Below, in pieces: positions 13,359-26,180 of a stretch of DNA of 64,000 bases. Source of the DNA: Tetrahymena thermophila SB210. Taxonomy: Eukaryota; Ciliophora; Oligohymenophorea; Hymenostomatida; Tetrahymenidae. The stretch spans positions 582,489 to 646,488 of the forward strand of contig NW_002476368.1 of assembly GCF_000189635.1 (NCBI RefSeq), read 5' to 3'. Numbering within the stretch: the stretch's first letter is position 1; every line of letters begins with the position of its first letter. The notes under the pieces are model-generated. The model worked only from the letters and a program-made list of their open reading frames with translations. It searched no databases and had not been told where the DNA came from. The translations under genes were made by a program, and so were the position numbers.

Positions 13359-16300
13359 TCATCTTTTTTCAAAATTAAAGTTTTCAACTGAGTTATTTTC
13401 ACTAAATATTGATTTGCTCTCCTTGTGGTTCCTTTTATCTGAGAAAATAATAGTTGATGCCACATAAGGAATTTAACAGTTATTTGTTTTAGTATCTCCT
13501 TCTGTAGAATCAATAGTTTCTACTATCGGAGGTAATGAGTCTTTAAAAATTAAGGTCTTTGGCTAAAGTTTCTTGCACAATTGTGTATTTAATTACTTTA
13601 CTCCAAATTTATTCTAACTTATTAAACTATCAGGAGATTCATTATAAAAATCATTTTCTATTTCTAAAAAAATTAATAAATTAAAATAAATGTAATTTTT
13701 AAATTGTATGATTACCTTTATTGGTATTTTAAGCAATTATTATAGGTTTTACTTTTAAAAGCTTATTGTTTTATTTTTTATAAGATTTTTTCAAGATTAA
13801 ATGAATCTTTATTTTTTTTTTGAGTATTTTCCATCTTTAATAAGTAGAGAATTGTACTCTCTTTTTTTTAATGAATTTTAAGTAGAATGATTTAGAACAT
13901 ATTCTTTCAATGATCCATTTCAGAACTCTTCCAAAAATGTTAAACTCTGAATGTAACTTTTCATCAAATATCATATATAAGCAAGAGAAGACAAATGAGC
14001 AAAAGATTAAATATGTTAAAATACTTAATGCAAAAATATTGTATTACATATTTAATTTTGTCGTAATAATTAGGACTATTATAACTAAAATAGAGACTAT
14101 TTCTGTTTTTTATAGATCTTTATTCACAATAGGATTAAATTTCAAAGCCATTTTAATATAAATTAATAGGACAACTACTACTAGTAAACTGTAAAATGAA
14201 ACAAAATCAATTAGTGTAAATATAAATACAATAGCTATTCTGATATACATTCTGATGAACTCCCAATAGTAGAATTTTTTATTATATTCTGAATAAAAAT
14301 ATCCATACTAAAATTTTGTTTTGCAATAATCTAAAATATTTCTTTTTAATCTAAGTTAATACAAAATAATGAGAGGTATGCATATCCAAAAAGATAATAT
14401 GGATATAGAATATGGTATAGCAAATTACATGTATGTTGGGTTATTGCATTAAATAAGGTAATCAATTTTAGAATATTAATATTTTCCTAATTCAATACAA
14501 CCAACTGCGTTTGTGAAATAGGTTATTTAACTAGGTTAGAATAAAACTATCATTAGATTAAATAAAGTTCTTTAATAGGTGCGTTATACATTAATAAGCT
14601 TTAACTTGAATAGCAATTTTACTACAAGAGAGACTATTATCATGCAAAAAAAAGGAAAAATTCCAAGAAGAAAAGAAATCAAATTAGTTCTTGAAATTCT
14701 GTTTCTTACTAAACTATTTATCAGGCAATCTATAATGGATATGAAATAAAAAGTTGGCGACTGTAAAATAAAAAGTGAAGTATTTACTTAATTTGGAAAT
14801 AATTTACGTGTTTCTATTATGTAAGATGTTAGTTGTAAATAGTTTATTAAAATTTTTAAGTAAAAGCTTGATTAATCCCTAAAACAACTTTTTGATACTG
14901 GCAGCAAATCTAATTTTCTTAAGTAGAAGCATATTTAGTAATGAGTAAAACTATTTAAAAATATAATCATAGTCCAAAGACTATATAGAAGAATTATAGA
15001 AACAAGTATTGAAATCAGAATGAATGGAACGTATAGTTTATTGCATTTAACGCATTCATAATTGTTAAAATAAGAAATAGTGTAATGCTCTCCTCCCCAG
15101 ACTTCACCAAAAGAATCACATGAAACACATAATGGGCCTACCATTCCTTCTAAACAGCTTTACTTAGTTTAGTAATTATGTACACAATTTGGTGGCTTAT
15201 CTGAGCAATATAATATATCATCATTTTCAAAATCACTTCTCCAATAACCTTCCTTTAGCTAAATTATATCAGCTTAACAAAATTTAGCTTCATCTGGGCA
15301 AGGGATGCACTTTTAATCAACTAATTAATCTTATATTTCTTTTTTTTAGTCTTTTAAGGAATAATAATTGTTTGGGCATTCAAAGCATCTGTAAATGTTT
15401 TAATTTTATTATTGAACTATTTCTCCTTTTTTACAGCTTCTGTAGTTTATATCTATCAGTATTGGATTGAATTTATATGATAAAAAAGTATTATAAAACA
15501 TATTTAATTTTGATGAACCATTTGGAGATGAAACGATTTATATATTATCAAATGTATAGGATTTATTATTTTGATTATAATTTTAATATCCTAATTACGT
15601 GACTCCACTAATAAGAGTATTAATATTGTCTTAGTTGACTATCTTTAATTAGATTTCTTATAATTCACTAATAATAATTTAAGGATATTTTTAATTTATC
15701 AATTCATTTTAATTAAAACTGATAGATTCTCCAAACTCGTTTTCTAGGTTAATAGTAATCGAAATAAATGATCCACTATTTATATTATTAATTAAAAGTT
15801 TTCCTGAATATTTATCTTATAGTTGTTTATCTAGCTCAAATTATCTAAGAAATTAAAAATCTATTTTTTTGTTATTTTCTTTAATTTTAACTATACTAAA
15901 TTTAGAAATGATAGTAGCTATATCTTATCCATATATCTTAGCATTATTATTATTAATATTAGTTTAGAATTTTAATGAATGAGATAATTAAAAGAGATTA
16001 TTATTTTATATCGAATTATATATTCTTACACCTCCTCCAATCAAAGCTTGGTTCTTAAAAATTTATGATTGCTTATCAAAAAATACATCACCATAAACTT
16101 CTTATAAAAAGATTGCCCCTCCATTTGCATAAGCAACATTTGAATAAAATGTGCTATTTTATACACTTATACTCTTTGAATTTTAATTAACTGATAAAGC
16201 ACCTCCATTTTCATTTATATTTTAAAAAAACTATGATGATACTATATTTATAATTTAAGTCTATTACAAGAGGATATTGCATTCATTATCATAGAAATTT

Positions 16301-19300
16301 AAATTTTCTAAAAGTATAATAGCTGCATTTACATTTATAAGAGAAATACCATTATCTCTATTAATCTTATTTCCAGTAAATTATGAATTTGCAACACTAA
16401 ATTGAACTTATTAAAGTCTAATAAATATTTACTCAACTTAAAGGACACTTGAAGATTCAATAAATGTGATATCTTAATTATTAAGCATATTTACGTTAAT
16501 AAATTTTTAGACACTAACAGCTGAAATTGAAAAAATAACAGAGAAATTCTATAAACTTGGTAAAATAGGATTGATCATCATCATATTTTAAATCAATATG
16601 GTTTCTACTGTTAATTCAAAAACATCATTTATTTTTATTATAGATGATTATACTTAGCTCTTGATAATTGTTAGATTTTTTATTACTATTTATTAAGATT
16701 GATTAATTTTAATTAATGAATTAGTGTTACTGATGATTGTAATATTTTTTATAAAAAGCTATTCTATATATATATATTTACAATTAATAAAAGAGAAAAA
16801 AGGTTCCTCGGAACTTTTTATATTTAGTGTAATGTTCTGTATTTCTAATACCTTTATTACTAGAGTATATAAATTTTAAAATAAGATTTAGTTATTAAAT
16901 AAGCTTTAGTTTTAAATTTTTACATTCTATAAATAAACTTATTGTATGTTTTGATTAAAAGATATTGTTGAATTAGGGCTCTTAATAATAAAATTAAAAT
17001 TTTTCATATACAAATTGTTTTTAGAATAGTTTTCTAGTTCTTTATTTGGTAATATAAAGTCTTGCATTAAACCTAAAACGCTACTATCACTATAGGGGGA
17101 AATTATGATATCACTTTCCTAAGTTATATTTATATTTAGATCTGATAAATCTTGCTTTTTTAGATAATAATTGATTTATCTTTGTTTAAATTAAGTTACG
17201 CTTGGAACTATTCCTAGAAGCGAGGGCTTTTATGTATAATCAGATCTCATTAATTTAACTTATTAGGTCATTTACAAATAATTTAATCCAATAATATCTA
17301 ATCCACAAATTTAGTTTGTTTGATCCAATTAACTATAAAGATATATATTTAAATTATAGGATTAATCAATTATTTGATACTAAGAAGTTCCAACAACTCT
17401 TAAAATATTTTTGGTTTCATCTAATTTCACCATCATTATATTAAGAGAATCAACTATTACTTGATCTATCAAAGTTTATTTTTAACCTTTTTAATCAACT
17501 TGAATCAATTCAAATTTACCCTAGGATAATACAAGATAAAACTGATCTTAAAACACTTGCACTGTTTAAATTGAGTCATACATACCCTATCTTCTGATAG
17601 AACCTATATACTTAAGAGTTTTCCTATTGAAAATATTTAACTATGAAGTAGAGTAAAAGATAATTTGAGTGCTAGATAGAGTAATTGTATTTAATTAATT
17701 ATTTGGGAAAGACAAAATTGTGTATTAATAATTCGTGATTTATTTAATATCAAAGCATACTATTTTTTTTTCTTGCTAAAAGCTTAAATACATCCTTTAA
17801 TATAAGTCATCTATTAAAAAAACTGTTAATTTATTTCCTTGTACTGAGGCATATGAGCTGTAATCTAAAACAAGATACTAGTTTAAATTTGATTTTTATA
17901 TTTACAAAACTTAAGCAGAAGTTGTTGCAATCCATAAATAATTAACTGTTTCAGATATATAGCGTATTAATTTTTAGATTTAGTTTGAAAAAGGTTGTAT
18001 TGTTTAATAGTTTTGTTTTGCTGTATTTAGAAAGATTATAGTACCATCATTTAAACCAATAACTAACAAATTTAGAGATTATACTGAATAACTAGAGAGA
18101 ATAATTTAGTTATAAAGAAGAGGAATTTATTATATAATTTATTATTGAAAAAAATCATATTAAATAATTTATTATGTTAGTGAATAAAAAACTCCTGTGC
18201 AAAGAAAATAGCTAAACTATAAGTCATTTAAATTATAACTTTGATAACTAACAACAGAGTCTATAAGATTATCAATACTTAAATCAACTTATAAAATGTA
18301 ATAATTGGTTGTTAACATCAATAAAATTTAATCAGAAGACAGTAAACTTATATCTTTAATCAGTTAATTATCTTAAAGGTAATAAAAGAAAGATGATTTA
18401 AAGTTTGAATATTAATACAAAACATTTTATTAACCTAGCATTATAAAAATATCTTAATCAGGAGAACCATATAGTTATACTTAGCTTCTAATAAAAATAT
18501 TATTTTGTGTGATAGAATAAACTATTTATTTTTCAGTAAAACTTCCATAATTAACAGAAAACACACTAGTTTAATTAAAAATAAATAACTCATTTTTTTA
18601 TTTAATTAGCTACATAGCTAAAGGAATGGTACCATCATATAAAAATTCTTTAATTATCATAAGGTTTACTATTTCATACGCACCAGAATAGTCCAAAGAA
18701 TAAATATTACCATTTTAATCAAGATATGTGAGAATGCTAGCATAATTATCATAAAACATATCAATCACTAAACTAGGATTATTATAACTGTATGGATTAG
18801 TAAAAATTTGAATTTGTTCAAGATTTAAAAGACTATACACAAATATTTATCCATTCTTTATTGTATCACCAAATACAACTATATGATTAAAATCCTAAAT
18901 AAATAATATTTTTTAAATATTCCCTCCTAAAAAATTGTAGCTATCCAAATAGCTAAAATCTTATACACTAAATACATCTATATCTATTCATTAATAAAAT
19001 TTTATTTAATAAAACTTTTAATTTTTATTAAAAATTATAATAATAAAATATTTTATATATTTATTTTAATTAATTAAGATATGTAATATATTTATTTTAT
19101 AAAATGATTAAATAAATAAAAGAAAACTTACTATTAGAAGTGACCAGTAATGTGTAATTGCTACAGATTTGAATCTAATTAATAGCCTAACCAATCGGCA
19201 AGATTGCATTAATTAATGTCCCATATATACTAAATATTTCTACTTTATATGTGCTGAAAATATAAATATAGTTCAAGTTGCTATCGTATTATAATTAATA

Positions 19301-22300
19301 GTTATTTTTTATGTGTATAGGCTAAATTTGCTAAGTCACAGTAAATGTAAAATAATCAATAACAAATATTTAAGAGTTTTAGAATTAAAAAATAACTTTA
19401 GTAGATGTAGCAAAGAATATATTCTTTACAAATGAATTAGTTGGATACTGTAATGTTCTATTTACTGTAAGATTTAGGTTGAATTTTGTTATTTAATCTG
19501 CTGCTATAATAATAGATGGGTTATATTTATCTTCTGATATTGTAAATTAACTAAAAGGTTAAGTTGATAATACTTGATATGTGCTGTTTGTATCATAATT
19601 TTTAGTAAATAAAATATTTTGCTTTGTTGCTACAATTTGATTAAATTATTTAGTTGGTTAAAATTATTTAATAGGATTTGATGTATTATCTATTTAAATT
19701 GTTTCTATGTACTCTCTTGTATGGATGTTAAATACAAAAATGTTATTTGTTATAATGAAGTATTTAGACATTGTATAACTGTGTTATAAATTAATTATAG
19801 TTATTCCTTGTAGTTATTCTGTATGGCTTATATTAAAAGCTAATTTATATTACTAAATTTTAAAGTTACCTACATTAATTGTTCCTTAGTAGTTTTTTCC
19901 ATAGAGGATCTTCATATTTTGACTAACAGTAAATTTAATACCTGTTTTTCCCAATATATTTTACTATTATTCTAAAAGTATGCGATTTCGTTTAGGATCA
20001 TAACTATTTGTTGTTAAAGTAGACATAGATCCTTTATTAGAAAGTACCTTCAAATCGTAAATTGAATTATTATATGAATCATAGTATTTGGTTGGTGGTA
20101 TAAATTAAGATGCGTAAGTGTATTCAGAAATAAGAGTAATTTATTAAAAATTTCTCTACACTGAATATAGAGAAAATGGATAAGTAGAAATAGTTTTATT
20201 GTTCTTTCCAATCATGAAATATAGAGGATCATTAGGATCACTATTAATAAACTAAATATCTTGAATTGTTGAGAGCGGTATACCTTTGATTGTTTGATAA
20301 GGAACAAAATTTTATCCCATTAAAACAAATTATTGATCAGCTGTAAACAAACTAATTTCGAAGCTGGTAGGTATTTTTAATGTATTTTAGGATATGTCTC
20401 TTATCTTAAAAAATAAAAGTTTACTAGAGAGTAAGTATGATGATATTTTATTTAACTAATTTATTGCTAACTAGTACAAATCTATTGAATTGTTTCTCTA
20501 AACAATTAAGTATTTTGCTTGTTAGAAAGTAATGTTTTAAATATCATTTATTGGTCCATTAAAGTTGAGATATATTTAATTTTTATAATTTTAAATAAAA
20601 TAAGTAAAGTTTGAATCAATTAAAATAGCTAAGCTATTATTATTAACAGAATACTTCATTTTAAGATTTTACTACTACCATTAATATTTTATATTCAAGC
20701 TTATAACGTCGATAAGGAATATTGTTTTGTTAAATACAGCTATAATATCGCTAGGATTTGTAACATTAAATTGAATCAGCTCAATACAGGGATCTTAAGA
20801 AAGTTAAACACTGTATAAATACTAATCTTAAAACACATTTGATATATCCCAAGCAATAAGTTATCCATCTTTAGAGCATCCTACAAGCATCATAATATTT
20901 TCAAGAGGCAGCAAATTTATAATTCTTCTATAAGTTTTTTGCTTTAATTAAAAGTTGCTAACAGTATAATTAGTTTTTTCTTGTAAATTAGGAAGCATTA
21001 AATTATTCTATTAGATTAAAAATGATTAAACATCTTAGTTAGCTACAAATAGTCTTTTTGCATAAATTAAATTATTATTTTAGTCACGAGATTCATCTAA
21101 AGTAAATAAAAATTGTGGTTTGCTAATTAAAAGCTAAATAGGTTGACTATTAATTTAGAAATTTAAAGTAGAATCCTAGTTAAAAGTTATGTTATATGAA
21201 GTAAGAGTTGAATCATTTTTTAACAAGAAAATTGTGGTTAAATAATTTTAAGCTTAATAAATTTATTGCGTAATAAAATCGACTACTTAAAGCTGCTAGG
21301 AAGAAAAGTCAATTTGATTTAAAAATTGGAGCTAATTATTAAAAACTTGAATAGAAGAGGAAAATTAGATTATTAGGTAATCTTAATTATTAAATGTACA
21401 AATTTGAGATTTAAGAGGAATTAAAGTGGTTTATTTGACGGTACAAGACTATTTACTTATTAAAACTAAATTATTCGTTTAGTAAAGTAAAATTAAGATA
21501 TTTTAAGAAAAAATACCTCTTGAGAGAGAAATTATTTATTAAATTTGAATATTTTAACAATTAAAGTAAGCAGTTTATGATATTTAATAAGTATTTGTCT
21601 AATTAATTTAAATTACTCTCATAACAATACCATCATTTATGAATAAAAAACCTTGAATAAATTGTATATTATCAAGTTTTTTAAATGCTATTTCTATTTG
21701 TTATAAATTTAGAACAGGAGCTAGCTCCTTAATTTCCAATAAAGAACCAAAAATTATTTTATATTAATCAGAATCTATTATTTAATAACTTAAAAAGTTA
21801 TTTATCTGTACTAACTATACTTAGTAGAGTTAAATGTTATCATATGAAATTAATGATAAGTATTTCTTTGTACTACTAATAATATCTAGTGAATAAATAA
21901 TATAATCTTAAGAAAGGTAAAGCACATTGTTTCCAAAAAATTATATTTAAATTATATTTTATGGAAATTCTACAGTTTATTAATACTCTCCATTTTCTCT
22001 TTTTATTTGGATAAAGTAATTCGAGTGTTGAATAAGTATAAATTCTTCTTCCTAATAATTGTAAGCCATAATATTTTTCACTACATCTCCTCTATTTACA
22101 TTTGAGTTCATAGAAAAAGATAGACTGCATGGCTATAACTACTAGCAAGTATTCTAAATTTTATTGCTATAATAATTTGTATCACAAATAGCTACACATT
22201 CTTTCAAATTATTGTAGTCATGAACTTATAAAAAGAGACCATTTTAGCATTAAGTGTATACGCAATTAAAACTTTATGGATCTAACACATAACCTTCTAA

Positions 22301-22408
22301 GCATTAGTTACAATTTTGGGTTTGTAAATCACAACTATTACAGCCATCTGCACTGCATGTAGCTCTTATTATTACTAATTAAATGCTATAAAAAGCAATT
22401 GATATCAT
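13359..22408 (-). CDS. giant multidomain transmembrane protein (Cys-rich, beta-helix, 7-TM-like)
   Basis: A complete gene of 2949 residues. Exons are 22408-19132, 18983-13716 and 13663-13359, both introns are phase 1, and the sum is exactly 2950 codons with TGA at 13361-13359. A hydrophobic N-terminus (MISIAFYSIQ) precedes a cysteine-rich module at about residues 18-95. A very long beta-rich region follows. Around residues 2020-2080 GGA-type repeats (NGGALSV, NGGAIFLQ, GGGVRIYN) resemble polymorphic outer-membrane-protein or pectin-lyase-like beta-helix repeats. A second cysteine cluster (CIPCPDEAKFC, GPLCVSCDSFG) lies at about 2275-2400. About seven hydrophobic helices follow at 2410-2820, then a ~125-residue tail. 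This matches the large 'transmembrane protein, putative' families of Tetrahymena. It is a paralogue of the gene at 1-5762. A sensory or adhesion role is only a guess. Confidence 0.92.
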
Positions 22409-23671
22409 GATTAAAGCAAACATATTTAGTTATTTGGTCTTAGTAATAAGTTTTACGAAATATTAGAATTTTTACAAGTTAATTGATTATGCTTACTTAC
22501 TTTATTTATCAAAAAAATAATAATTTAATTTTCAAGCATTTAGATAAAGTAAGTAAGCCTTTTATAACATGTTAAAAATAATGATATTTATTAATACATA
22601 ATGAATTGGTAAGCATATTTACTAAACCACTAAAATTTTTAATAATAAATGACTCTCATATTTATTAAAGCAGTATTACATTAGTCTCATTTTATTAAAA
22701 ATATATATTTTATAGAATTGAATAATATATGATTACATTTAACATGATGGTGATAATGAATTTTGTATTAAAAAATAACTCAAAACAATATAAGTAAATA
22801 AAATATTTATTTTCAAAATTTGTTTTATATTTTCTTTTATATTTAAATAAACCTCTTAAGATTTAAGATAAAATATATTTTTCTGAAAATCCTCCAGTTT
22901 GATGCATGAAAAATCTAGATATATTATTTTGAAATTCAACTACAAATTATTCTGTTAAAAAAGTAATAAACAAATTTGATTTCTTATTAATTCTTCAAAA
23001 TTTTATCTACTAAAATATTTAGAAAGATGGGTTACCATTATTAAAAATATTAAAATAATAAATTATAAAAACAATCCAGTTATAATAAAAGTTAATTTGG
23101 TTTAGAAATAAATTTAAACAATTGAGACATTTACTAATAATTTAATATTAAAGAATAATTATAATAATTTTTTAAAAACTATCTTATATTAATTGCTTAA
23201 GTCCTTATCTAAATGACTTAAAAAACTTAATTAGAATTACAAATTAATTTTATTTTTTTTGAAATATGTTCATTAATAACTCTTTATTTCTTCATCTTTT
23301 TTTTCAATTTTAAATGATTATCATTTAAATAGTCAAAACTTTTAAACAAAAAATAAACATTATTTTGTAATTTATATTTATATAAAAAAGTTCAATTTAC
23401 TGAATTAATATTTAAATTTTACTATTTTTAGATAAAATTTTATTAATGTGATAATATAAAGTGGTTCATTGGTATATATAATGTTTAAAAAAGCTTTTTA
23501 CTAAAAATATTTTTGATAACTGAAATTTAAAAAAAAAAATATTTTAAAGTGAACTAAAGAAGATATACTAAATTACTAAAAATAAATACTACATCACTAA
23601 ATTACTTTAAAACAATTAAAATGGTAAGTATAATTGAAATATTTAGCTTTTTAAATACAAAAATTTGTTTA
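22409..23671. other. AT-rich spacer with a hairpin-forming inverted repeat
   Basis: This spacer lies upstream of the giant gene (start 22408) and downstream of the TPR gene (stop 23672), so it should contain the promoter of the former and the 3' end of the latter. Apart from the inverted repeat at 22491-22558, only long A/T runs are visible. Confidence 0.6.
22491..22558. repeat. inverted repeat, 15-bp perfect arms
   Basis: The left arm GCTTACTTACTTTAT (22491-22505) is perfectly complementary to the right arm ATAAAGTAAGTAAGC (22544-22558), with a 38-nt A/T-rich loop. It lies 83 bp upstream of the start codon of the giant membrane protein, so it may sit in the promoter or 5' leader. No similar element was seen upstream of the paralogue at 5762. 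Confidence 0.85.
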
Positions 23672-24745
23672 TCACCACCACTCAGTTAACTTTTTTTAGA
23701 ATTTTGATGGGTCAATTTCTTTAGCTTTTTGAAGATGGTATTCAGCTAACTCAATATTAGGTTATTCTCCTTTTTTTAAACATGAAGCATACTAAACATG
23801 AGCTTCAACATGGTTTGGATTATTTTTTAAGCAAACTCTGTAAAATTTTTTTGCTTCTTCACTATTTTTTGAAATATGTTACAAAATTTACCCTACTCTG
23901 AAATTCATGCTAGAAATCATATCCTATACTTCATCTTCTTACATAAACTAGTTTTCACACTTTTTAGTAGCTATATTTTCAGCTGCTTCTCTCATAATCT
24001 TGATTCCTTTTTATTGATCATAATGAAAAATTGCTTCACCATAAGCCCATTGACTTGCAAAATCGTTTGGGTTCATTTCTAAGCTTTTTTAAAAATGATC
24101 TTAAGCTATATCAAATTTTTGTTATTCTGCATATAACAAAGCTATAAATTAATGACAGTAAGAAGGTAGATAATTTAGCTCTATTGATTTCATGTATGTT
24201 TCTAGTGCTTTATCATTTTAATTTAGCATCTTATATAAACTTGCTAAACCAACTAATCCTTCTTTACCCATTTCAGTGTAGTCTATTTCAATTCCTTTTT
24301 CTAAGTATTTTACTCCTTCTTCTAGTTCCTCAAGTTAGACAAATAATGTTCCTAACTTACAATTTAATCTAGCTGAATTAGGGTATACTTTTAATGCTTC
24401 AATGTATATGTTTATAGCTTCTTCTACTCTTTCTATTTCTAAATACTATTAAGAGAGTACTACAATTTATTCTATTACATCTTGATTGCTTTTTAGCTCC
24501 TATAGAAGTTACACACTTATTTTATTTAATTCTTCAAAGCTAATTTATGCATTAGAAAATTTAAATGCTGTAACATAAGTTAATTACTTAGGAAAAGCTT
24601 TAGAATAATTATACTTAAATGTATGATAACTTTATCTTAAACTTTAAACTTAAAGCTGTATGCTAAATGGCTTAAAGTTTTATAAAATTTATTTATTTAA
24701 AACTTATTTTTAGTATTAACCTAATAGCTTTGTAAGCTTATGCAT
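23672..24745 (-). CDS. TPR-repeat protein, possibly mitochondrial
   Basis: A single-exon gene of 357 residues from ATG at 24745 to TGA at 23674-23672. From about residue 95 onward it is a chain of tetratricopeptide-type helical pairs, for example AINIYIEALKVYPNS, ALETYMKSIELNYLPSY, AQDHFQKSLEMNP and AKKFYRVCLKNNP, each with the spaced small, aromatic and proline positions of TPRs. TPRs bind other proteins, so a scaffold or assembly role is likely. The first ~80 residues contain many K, R, Q and S residues and no D or E until SFEELNK, which would suit a mitochondrial presequence; that is inference. It ends in KLTEWW. No named orthologue is recognised. Confidence 0.9.
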
Positions 24746-26180
24746 TTCTATATATTTATTGATTTAATTAATAAAAAATATCTTTATTTACTAATTATTT
24801 TTTTTTCTTAGAATGTTCTTTTTAACATTTGATTTAAAATTAAAGTAGAAATTATTTACTTCAAATAATAAAGAATTGTTATATTTTAATACACTAATAA
24901 ATATATGTGGATAAATACTTTTTAGAATAAGAAAAACCATATAATTAGTAATCAAATTTATTTAAGAAAGTGTGTTAATAAATTTTTAATTTCCTAAAAA
25001 ATTTTTAGTTTCTACTTAAGTATTTAAAAAAAATTAAAGCTTCAAAATATTATATCAAAACATTTACATCATAAGTATTTTTATCAAATAAAATTCTATA
25101 TAATGTAGATTAAAATATGTTTTTAATCAATTTTATTTTTATAAATTAATAAATAAATATACAACAAAATTAGCTAATTTCATAATCAAAACTATAGTTT
25201 TTGATTACTTTTAAATATTTTAAATTTTATAAAAACAATAGCTTTTAAATCATTTTTATTTATTAAAATTTAGTATATTTAACTTCAATCTAAGCCAATA
25301 AAATATGTAGAATTAATCAGGTTTTAAGAATCAAAACAATATTTTAATAATTATGCAAAGAGAATTTATTTGAGTGTATAAATTTTTCAGCTAAGTAACA
25401 ATAAAATACCAAAATAAAAATACTATTATTTTTTTATATGTTTAAATTTAGGGTTTTTTATTATAAAAAAGCTGGATTTTTTCTGATAAAATATTAAAGT
25501 ATGAAGAAATATTACAAATTTGGTTATAAAGTATATAATTAGTTATATCTCAATTATTGAATTCATAAGTAATAATTTGTGTTTTTAAATAATATTTAAT
25601 GTTAGCATATCAAAATTTATTTTTAGTGGCTGTCTTTTTACATTTACACTTTAAAAAAATAGAACCATTAAATATTTAATTCAAGATTAAGATAAATTGC
25701 TAGTAAAGTTACAATCTCCTTCTTCTTTAATATTTCTTTTTTTTTTCACTTATTTTAAGTATATATTGAAAAATAATACTTTTATTTATCAATTCAAACA
25801 AATTTATATCCCTTATTCCTTAACAATAAATGGTTAATTCTAAGTCTTAAATATGCTAGTTATATTCATTCATTTTGAAATGAGTCAATAGATTTGATTT
25901 ATGATATTGACCAGAGATACTTAGATGTTAATGCCAAAATTTATTACTTAACTAAAAAAGGGATTTTGCTTTGTTTAATATTCAATATATTAATCAATTT
26001 ACTTAAATAAATTCATTATTTTATATAAGAATAAACAAAATAACACATCACTAAATTGCTTTCAATACCTAAAAGTTGGTTGATTAACTTTCAATTTAGC
26101 TATTTAAAATATAAAAATAAAGTAGAATCAACATAACTTGTTTAAATTAGGAATAATTTAGTTAGTATCAGCAAAAAAGA
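24746..26180. other. AT-rich divergent promoter region
   Basis: A 1.4-kb spacer between the starts of the TPR gene (minus) and the RhoGEF gene (plus). A slightly richer patch at 25680-25980 has no usable open frame; an ATG at 25829 reaches TGA after 17 codons. No other element was recognised. Confidence 0.6.
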
